A DNA stretch of 64,000 bases from Dasypus novemcinctus (taxonomy: Eukaryota; Chordata; Mammalia; Cingulata; Dasypodidae). The stretch covers positions 34,994,796 to 35,058,795 of the forward strand of contig NC_080690.1 of the NCBI RefSeq assembly GCF_030445035.2. The letters are read 5' to 3'. Made by a program: the position numbers and the translations under genes. Shown here piece after piece: positions 57,081 to 64,000 of the stretch; the stretch's first letter is position 1, and every line of letters begins with the position of its first letter. Below the pieces are notes generated by a model, which worked only from the letters and a program-made list of their open reading frames with translations, made no database searches and was not told the DNA's origin.

Positions 57081-57267
57081 TTACACTTGTGCTTGTGAGT
57101 TTGTAGGCTGGAATTCACACACATATCATCTGTGCAGTATACCTGGACACTTAGAAGGACTCTTTTGGTTTGGATTACTCTTGTGCTTGTGAGTTTGTAG
57201 GCTGGAATTCACACACATATCATCTGTGCAGTATACCTGGACACTTAGAAGGACTCTTTTGGTTTGG
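57081..57267 (+). repeat. Recent 94-bp tandem duplication
   Basis: Copy 1 (57081-57174) starts TTACACTTGTGCTTGTGAGT and copy 2 (57175-57267) starts TTACTCTTGTGCTTGTGAGT. The only other internal difference I found by eye is none, apart from the last base. The two copies are therefore almost identical, in contrast to the decayed surroundings. Confidence 0.95.
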
Positions 57268-57574
57268 TTCTTCCCTAGTGAAAATCAGAGAGGTCTCACC
57301 TGGACTGATGACATGAGCTTGTGCTGCTGGCAGAGAGCTATATGTTTCCTGGAATGGCCTGGTATGTTTTCAAAGGCTGTGACTTAAGCTGGGTTTTTGG
57401 ACCAAATCCAATGGTTGGTTTTTGGAATGTGTCCAAAAGGGCAGACATGGAAGTCAGCAGTGTGTTCTGCTCGGCCTACAAAGGTACAAGCTAGAGCAGG
57501 GGTGACCCAGCTTGAAAGTGAGTACAAGACTGGTCTTGCAATTGGTCCCAACAAAAGACATCCTTAGAAACGGG
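57268..57574. other. Unassigned spacer
   Basis: Nothing recognised between the tandem duplication and the old L1. Confidence 0.4.
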
Positions 57575-59078
57575 GCTACCTTTATTTATCTTTTAGCAAA
57601 TTATTGAGGTATACTTTACCTACAGCAAAACAAGCAAATCTTTTGCATATGGCTTCATAAATCTTTATATAATTTACATCTACGTGTTTAGCAGATCAAG
57701 GTACAGAACATTAGCCTAACCCACAAAGGTTCCCTTTTGCCCTTTTCCTTAATAACCCCTACTGATGTACCCACTGTTTTGATTTCCATCACCACAGATT
57801 AGTTTTAACTTTTGGTGTCTAACTTCTTTCAGTCAAGAGAATGTTTCTGAGATTCATCCATATTGTTGTGTGTTCCAATGGTATTTATTTAAAAAAATGG
57901 TTGAGTAGTCCTTAGTTGTATCCATGCACCATGATTTATTTATCCATTTTTCTGTTAATGAAGATTTGTACGTCTTTAGTTTCAGGCTATTAAGAATAAA
58001 GCTGCTATGATCATTCTTTTTTAAGTCTTTTTGTGGACATCTGCCTTTATTTTTCTTGGCTATCTACCTAGGAATAGAATTGCTCAGTGATAGGGTAAGT
58101 GAATGCTTAACTTTAATAAAACTATTAAGTTTTGTCAAGTGGTTTTACCGTCTTCACTCCTACATGCAGTGCATCCTCTATATCCTTGCCAATACTCAAT
58201 ATATTCAGTTCTTTTTTAAATGTTAATTTTAGCCCTTCTGGTGGGTGTGTAGTGGTACTCATTGTGGTTTATACTCACATTGCCCTGATGATGCACCCTT
58301 TCATGGCTACTTAGATATTTAGGTAGCTTTTGTGCAAAATGCCTCCTCATTTGCCCATTTTTAACTGGGTTGTTTTTCATTTTATTGTTGATCTGTGGGA
58401 GTTCTTCATATATTCCAGATTTTATTCCTTTGTCAGTATATATATATGTATTGTGAATGTTTTCTCCCAGTCTGTGACTTTTCGTTTCACTTTCTTAATG
58501 GTATCTCTTGTTAAGTGGAAGTTTTAAAATTTGATGAAGCCCAATTTACCTTACTTTTTTCTTTTCTGGTTAGTGCCTTTTGTATCCTGTTTAGAAATCT
58601 TTGCCTTTCTGAATATGAAAATATTCTCCTGTTTCCCTCTAGATTTATTTTTTAGCTTTCCCATTTAGATCTATGGACTATCTTGAGTTAATTTTTTGTG
58701 TATGATATGAATTTAGGTGCAAGTACCTTTAGAGTAAATCTTGATGTCTGGTAATTTAAGTCCTCCAAGTTTTTTCAAGGTCTTTTGTTTTTCTTTATAA
58801 ATTTTAGAACCAGCTTTTAAATTTCCAGCAAAAAAAGTATGCTGGATTGCATTCACTCTATAGATCAAATTATGGAGAATTGACATGTTACCAATATTGG
58901 GTCCTCAAATCCATGAACATGGTTTATCTCTCCATTTATTTAAATCTTTAATTTCTCTCAACAATATTTTGTAATTTTAAGTAAGAGATCTTTCAAGTCT
59001 TCTGTTAAGTATATTCCTGGGTATTTAACATTTTTGGAATGCTATTGTAATCAGCATTTAAAAATGTTCATTTTCTGA
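57575..59078 (-). repeat. Old L1 (antisense), about 1.5 kb
   Basis: A 3'UTR part (AGGTACAGAACATTAGCCTA, GTTTCTGAGATTCATCCATA) is followed by antisense ORF2 (ATGCTGGATTGCATTCACTC, AATATTTTGTAATTTTAAGT). Every frame is full of stops. A TTI2 retrocopy starts at its right end. Confidence 0.75.
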
Positions 59079-59084
59079 GTATTG

Positions 59085-60662
59085 GCCGAAGCCAGCCCTG
59101 TACTCTGTGGCAATTATTTAGCTAGCAGGCCCCTCGCTGTTTCTCTCCTTGTCCTCTGGCAGATTAGAGGGGAGTGGCACACAAATCTGCTGAATGTCCA
59201 AGATACTGGGAGAGGTGGCAAAAGCCCTGGGCAGGTAGGCAGCCCCAGCCAAAGAAAAGGAAGGTAGAAATGATGGTCATTCTGAGGTGGCTGATAAAGA
59301 GGAAGAAGTTGGATTACTTAAGCTGCTGGGAAAAACTGAGGCTACGAAGATTTCCCTGATCTGTCCTGGAAAACAAGCCTGGACCACTTGGCAGGAGCCA
59401 TGTATATTTTTGCCATTACTCAGAGCTTGAAGCCATCCTGGACCAGCCCAAGGATCCCAGGATGTTGCAGGAGAAGTGCATACCTGACAGCCTCAAGTTA
59501 CTGGCATTGGCTCTGTGGCGCAAATCCTCTGTGGAGAAAATGAAGATTAGAGTGGGAGATTAACAGTGATAATGAGGCTTCTCAAATCAGATTTGAATAA
59601 GGAATAAGAATAACCCTGCCACCAAACATGTTTTCTCATGGATTCTGCAACAGGTCACTCGACCCTGGCTGAACCAACACCTGGAAAAGATACTTCCCCC
59701 ATCATGGCTCATTTCATGACTATCAAACTGAGAACAAAATCCTGGGTGCACACTGCCTCCATCATATTGTGTTTAATGTGCCAGCTGCTGATTTGCTCCC
59801 GTCTAACAGGGCCCAGGTCTTATACCATGTCATTTTCAACTGCTTGTGCAGGCCAGAGCACCATCTTATTCAGGCTGTGCTCCTGGGTCTCCTGGATTTT
59901 CTCCCCACCCTGGAGATGGCCTTGCAGGGGAAGGGAGATGCAGCTCGACCCACCACACACTGTGATAGGGTATTGCAACGGATGCTGACCCCCACGGAGC
60001 CGGAGCACCCCCTTCTTTACGCAGGACCTATGTGAGAAACCTGCCAACTTTTGTGAAGAGGTTGGGGATTCTAACTCTCCAGCAGTGGAAGAGCCTGAAG
60101 CAGGTCATCATCAGTTACCTGGAGGTTTATGATGAACGAGAAGAGGAGGCTAGATTGAAGACGCTGGAAACCCTAAAACTTCTTATCCAGCATACTTGGC
60201 CCAGAGTTTTCTGCAGAATCGTGGTCTTATCGAAGGCTCTCCTGAACTTGATATGAGATGCAGCAAGGGACAGAAGCCTTCCACCTGAACCTGTTAAGAC
60301 TGCCTTGTTGCAGGAAGTACAGATTGATTTCTTGGACCACTGCTTTCAAGGGCAGGTGAAGGGAATCCTGGCAAAAAGTTCTCCAAAGCAGCAAAGACAG
60401 CAAGGTTGTAAACAGTATCAGGAAAGTACAGCAGGTTTCTGCAGGCGCTCCCTATGATGGAACTTAATATTTGTATTACTATCCCAAAGAAAGGATGTTC
60501 CTTCTACCCCAGATTGTATTAAAGGAGTTATTTAAGGAAAAAGGTACTTTTATACTAAGCATCATGTTAGATCTTCTTTTTCCTTCCTTCCTTTCCCCCC
60601 TATAGAAGTAGGGAAAGGAGGACAAGAACAATTTTAAGCCTCACCATGTCTCAATAAAAGTT
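59085..60662 (+). pseudogene. TTI2: Processed pseudogene of TTI2
   Basis: TTI2 is a subunit of the TELO2-TTI1-TTI2 co-chaperone that matures PIKK kinases. Fragments in order match the human protein as I remember it: a GEVAKAL-like segment near 59205, LLKLLGKTEA near 59315, NVPAADLL and QVLYHVI near 59775-59835, PEHHLIQAVLLGLLDFLP near 59852, GILTLQQWKSLKQVIISYLE near 60065, and ETLKLLIQHTWPRV near 60160. There are no introns, several stops and frameshifts, and 5' truncation of the mRNA. A 3'UTR follows with AATAAA at 60653-60658. No clear poly(A) tail remains, so the copy is not recent. Confidence 0.85.
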
Positions 60663-60978
60663 AAGGGGGAAAACAAAGACACCAAGGAAACAGGGGTGTA
60701 TAATACTTAAAACGTAGAAATATTTACAACCACAAACTCATCCCAATCTCAAGAACTTGTCTGTTAAGCGTCTTGGGTTCATGCTGTAACTTTAATATAT
60801 ATGTCAATACTATAAAAATACTCAATTCACAAAGTAAGACTTTCCTCCATGCACTCCTAGATTTCTTGCCTACAGAAATGACATTAATATTGATAACACA
60901 AATATTGCATTAAATACAACGCAATAGAGCGAAACTTGGAGGTGTGTATGTGTTTAAGATTTAATTAAAGGAAGAAGT
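60663..60978. other. Unassigned A/T-rich DNA
   Basis: Nothing recognised. It could be the flank of the retrocopy or its decayed tail. Confidence 0.35.
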
Positions 60979-61274
60979 AAAAAATGTTCAGGCCTGGGAA
61001 GCAGACTTGGCCCAATGGATAGGGCGTCTGCCTACCACATGGGAGGTCCCCGGTTCAAACCCCGGGCCTCCTCGACCCATGTGCAGCTGGCCCATGTGCA
61101 GTGCTGATGCACGCAAGGAGTGCCGTGCCACGCAGGGGTGTCCCCCGTGTAGGGGAGTCCCACGCACAAGGAGTGCACTCCATAAGGAGAGTCGCCCAGC
61201 GCGAAAGAAAATTCAGCCTGCCTAAGAATGGCGCCACACACATGGAGAGCTGACGCAGCAAGATGACAAAAAGA

Positions 61275-61723
61275 CACATCCATTGCACCTGGCAAGTTCA
61301 TCTCTGGGGGGAGTGGGGGGTGGGGGCGGTGGGGTTGAATGGGACCTCATTTTTTTTTAATGTAATTAAAAAATAATAATAATAAATAAATAATTTAAAA
61401 AATAAATAAATAAACACACTTGGCATCATGGCCGCTCCCATGGAGAGAGAACACAGAGGGTGTTGCACACCTGGAGCTTAGATCTATTAATTGCAGCTCA
61501 AAGAGGAACTTGTGCATTGACTAGTATTAAGTACTATGCCTATATGCCTGATGATTATGATGATATCTTTTCTATTCTAGATCATATGAAGAGGAATATC
61601 GAACATGTTAAAAGTTCTAGGGAAAAAAGAAAAAAAGTTCTAGTAATTTAATTCATTTGCTAAGTAGTGAATGAACATGCTTATAAGATAAAGGAATGAC
61701 TTTCTTTAAAAAAAAAAAAAAAA
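61275..61723 (+). mobile_element. Composite L1-mediated insertion with retroviral env fragment
   Basis: It is bounded by a perfect 15-bp duplication of the SINE text (AAGATGACAAAAAGA at 61260-61274 and 61723-61737) and ends in poly(A) (about 61708-61723), so it is an L1-driven insertion. From left: about 33 bases resembling an inverted piece of the L1 3'UTR, about 75 bases of the sense L1 3' end (GGTTGAATGGGACCTCAT), an A/T-rich stretch, then about 290 bases of non-L1 sequence that includes a retroviral TM-like frame. A 3' transduction with 5' inversion explains this layout. Confidence 0.75.
61460..61651 (+). pseudogene. Endogenous retrovirus env (TM) fragment
   Basis: A 63-codon frame contains LDLLIAAQRGTCAL, which resembles the conserved ectodomain stretch of retroviral transmembrane envelope proteins, and a following YMPDDYDDI segment. 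The paired cysteines of the usual CX6CC motif are replaced by tyrosines. Without SU, fusion peptide or membrane anchor it cannot function. Identification rests on my reading of the motif alone. Confidence 0.6.
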
Positions 61724-61856
61724 AGATGACAAAAAGAACACAGATTCCCAGTGCTGCTGATAAGAATAGAGGCAGACACAGAGAGCAGACAAGGGGGGTG
61801 GGGAGGGGAGAGAAATAAATAGAAAAATAAATCTTTTAAAAAAATGTTCAGGCCTC

Positions 61857-62398
61857 TTTATAACTGTATGAAGGGAAATCTTGTGCTTTTGGCCTTGGCC
61901 GTGGGCTCCACCCCCTGCTCACACTCTGTCTCCATGTAGGCCCATTTCCTCTGCAAAGCTCCTTTCAAAGGAGTTGTACCTTTATGTATGGCATTGAAGG
62001 CCTTTTCTCCTTCCTTACTGGAGGATCTAGAATCCTCATCTTAATCACTGCTGGTGTCCAGTTTATCCATGTCCTAATATGGGGGGGGGGGGGGAAACAC
62101 TGGATAAGTTCCCCAAACTCCCATCATTGTCTTCAATTTGGAAAGGGAGAATTTAGTTGCCTCTGTGTGTGTTCAGAAACCCTTCCAATATATATATACA
62201 TACACATAAACATATATATACACACATATTTTTTTTTACTGAAGGCTAAAGAACATTTTTTTAAAATCCATAAATCTCACCTCAAAGTCACTTATATCAC
62301 TCTCATCCACCTCATTATCTTCCACAAATTCTCTTTTCCCCTCATTCTAAAATAAAGCATAGTTGTTAGATTCAAAATACATAATAAAAATTCAGTTT
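61857..62398. other. Unassigned DNA with G-run and AT-rich microsatellite
   Basis: A G homopolymer (about 62083-62094) and a (TA)n/(CA)n block (about 62190-62238) are the only features. A 123-codon + frame (61984-62355) crosses both and is not a gene. Confidence 0.5.
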
Positions 62399-62526
62399 AG
62401 TGGAGCGGGTATAGCTCAGTGGTTGACCACCTGCTTTGCATGTATGAGGTCCTGGACTCCTAAGAAGAAAGAAAAGAAAAGAAAAGAAAAGAAAAAAAAA
62501 AAAAAGAAAAAGGAAGAGGAAAAAAT
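62399..62526 (+). mobile_element. Short tRNA-like SINE lacking its B box
   Basis: A DAS-I-like head, GGGTATAGCTCAGTGGTTGA and GCATGTATGAGGTCCTGG, then a jump to ACTCCTAAGAAGAAAG and an AAAAG-rich tail. About 18 bases that should hold the B box (GGTTCAAACC in the copy at 23.8 kb) are missing, so Pol III transcription from internal boxes should be lost. I found no clear target duplication. Confidence 0.75.
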
Positions 62527-62995
62527 GTCAACTTGGATATCTAGATTTACTATTTAATAAATAAATGCATAAAAATTAAAAATGTTTAAAAATTTTTTCA
62601 TTTTCTGATTTTGGTTACTGGAAAACTGATTTTTTTTTCTATATTGAGAATAAATATGTTCTTACAAATATAATAACAGACTGATTGTTCTGGCCATGGT
62701 AACATGTAACCACCAGAACAAGTTTTAAACCTGATCAGTTGATCAAGGACAATTTGCTTCAATAAGCATACTATTACAAATCAGCAAATCAGTGTCAGCC
62801 CCTTGCTTTTGAAGATTAGCTAATAGGGCAAACTCATTTCAGTAAACACACTTGTTAGCACCAACTAATCAACAACAGTTTCATCTGAGTAACCAGATGA
62901 TATCAGATGATATCAACCCACTTATGTATCTTAAAAAGTCTACCAATTCCTGAACTGCATTGTCTAATTTCCTTTGTGATATTTTCTTTGATCCA
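62527..62995. other. Unassigned A/T-rich DNA
   Basis: No gene or repeat recognised. A short local duplication, AGATGATATC twice in a row, occurs at about 62895-62915. Confidence 0.4.
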
Positions 62996-63900
62996 CGGAA
63001 TTTAGACGTGTGTTTCTTAATTTTCAAGTTTTGAAAATTTTAAAATTACCATTTGTTATTGATTTCTAATTTAATTCTAATTTCATATATTCCAGTAGCA
63101 TATATTCACCCTAAAATTTCCCCTTTTAACCACATTCACATATATAATCCAGTGGTGCTAATTATATTCACAAGTTGTGTGACCATTACCACCATCAATC
63201 ACCATAACTTTTCCATCACCCCAAACAGAAAAGCAATTATGCATTATCTTCCCATTCCCTATGCCCACCCAACCCCTGGTAACCTGTGTTCTAATTTCTG
63301 ATTCTGAATTGGATTATTCTGATTATTTCATGTCAGTGAGATCATATATTATTTGTCCTTTGTGTCCGGCTTATTTCACTCAAAATGATGTCTTCGAGGT
63401 TTGTCCATGTTGTTGTGTGTATCAGAACTTTGTTCCTTTTTACAGCTGCATATTATTCCTGTGTGTGCATGTATACACCACATTTTCTTTAGCCATTCAT
63501 CTCTTGGTGGATACTTGGGTTGCTTCCATCTTTTGGCAATCGTACATAATGCTACTATGAACATCAATGTGCAAATATCTTTTCTCTTCTTTTTTATTTT
63601 GTCTTTATTTTTTTTAATGTTACATTAAAAACATATGAGGTCCCCATATACCCCTCACCCCTCTCACCCCTCTCCTCCCATAACAACAACCTCCTCCATC
63701 ATCATGAGACATTCATTGCACTTGGTGAATATATCTCTGAGCACTGCTGCACCACATGGTCAATGGTCCACATTGCAAATATCTTTTCAAGTCAATGCTT
63801 TCAGTTCTTTTGAGTGTTACCTAGAAGTGGTCATATGGTAATTTTATATTTAACTTATTGAGGAACTGCCAAATTTTTACTACAATGACTACATCATATA
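62996..63900 (-). repeat. Old L1 (antisense), split by a young L1 tail
   Basis: 3'UTR and ORF2-end sequence: AGTGAGATCATATATTATTT, GGCTTATTTCACTCAAAATG, GCCATTCATCTCTTGGTGGA, TTTTGGCAATCGTACATAAT. The sequence continues after the insert at 63789 with CAAGTCAATGCTTTCAGTTC. The left end is vague. Confidence 0.75.
63585..63773 (-). mobile_element. Young L1 3' tail, 189 bp (antisense)
   Basis: T-rich start then AACATATGAGGTCCCCATAT, CCTCACCCCTCTCACCCC, ATTCATTGCACTTGGTGAAT, the same 3'UTR type as in L1-C at 25.4 kb. A perfect 15-bp target duplication (TGCAAATATCTTTTC at 63570-63584 and 63774-63788) bounds it. An extreme 5' truncation. Confidence 0.9.
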
Positions 63901-63939
63901 TCTCACTGTGGGGTTTTTTTGTTTGTTTTTTTTTAATTT

Positions 63940-64000
63940 AAAATTTTTTTTTAGGTACTGGGGGCTGGGGATTGCACTTGGGACCTTGTATGTGGGAAAC
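63940..64000 (-). mobile_element. Start of a DAS-type SINE, cut by the window end
   Basis: T-rich stretch then GGGGATTGCACTTGGGACCT and TGTATGTGGGAAAC, the reverse complement of the body and B-box side of the short tRNA-like SINE. The head lies beyond the window. Confidence 0.7.

Larger units (their letters stand above)
60996..61838 (+). mobile_element. Long DAS-type SINE, split by a composite insertion
   Basis: A tRNA-like head with A box TGGCCCAATGG (61008-61018) and B box GGTTCAAACCC (61052-61062), then the same body as the SINEs at 42.6 and 47.1 kb. A target duplication of about 17 bp ending TGTTCAGGCCT (60979-60995 and 61839-61855) bounds the whole unit. The SINE text breaks at 61274 and resumes at 61724 after a foreign insert. 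The Pol III boxes remain consensus-like. Confidence 0.9.

Noticed and set aside
61008-61062. Possible functional tRNA gene (A and B boxes intact)
   Set aside because: The boxes belong to the head of a SINE with target duplications and a long non-tRNA body; no cloverleaf acceptor pairing was seen.

Overview
This is mammalian nuclear DNA with no intact host gene that I can support. Abundant old mammalian repeats (MIR, L2, MER5-like DNA transposons, MLT1/MaLR LTRs, L1) show it is placental. Repeated copies of a tRNA-headed SINE and related L1 3' ends match, from memory, the DAS SINEs and L1s of the nine-banded armadillo (Dasypus novemcinctus), so a xenarthran, most likely an armadillo, is the best guess. 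Long open frames are scattered on both strands. They are either inside retroelements or lack conserved structure, codon continuity and splice context, so I read the window as intergenic or deep-intronic DNA.

Layout. 1-21.4 kb: mostly ancient, decayed repeats (MLT1 LTRs near 1.1, 6.8 and 13.1 kb; L2 at 2-5.3, 8.3 and 14.4 kb; several MIRs; L1 pieces at 5.4-6.7, 8.7-9.3, 10.2-10.8 and 15.3 kb) separated by unassigned, partly GC-rich DNA. It also holds a long pyrimidine tract, a TG tract and a TAATA/TAATG minisatellite at 14.7-15.9 kb. 21.4-44.1 kb: a nested retrotransposon stack, almost all on the minus strand. An old L1 (A) was split by a full-length L1 (B), which was itself split by a younger 5'-truncated L1 (C). 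Independently, A was split by a full-length ERVL-type provirus whose 5' LTR later took a DAS SINE. Target-site duplications support the C, ERVL and SINE insertions. 44.1-57.5 kb: decayed MIR/L2/L1 fragments, a DAS SINE at 47.1 kb, an L1 3' end inside a DNA transposon at 51.8-53.1 kb, unassigned DNA and a recent 94-bp tandem duplication. 57.6-64 kb: an old L1, a processed pseudogene of TTI2, a DAS SINE split by a composite L1-mediated insertion carrying a retroviral env (TM) fragment, a promoterless short SINE, another old L1 split by a 189-bp young L1 tail, and the start of a further SINE at the window edge.

Nothing here works as an operon or pathway. The biology is retrotransposition history: L1 machinery has mobilised SINEs, a host mRNA (TTI2) and apparently a piece of retroviral env. 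The ERVL copy keeps recognisable gag, protease, RT, RNase H, integrase and dUTPase segments in order and no recognisable env, but stops, frameshifts and lost catalytic residues make it inert. Family names are given from memory of consensus sequences; no database search was run, and most boundaries other than those set by target-site duplications are approximate.
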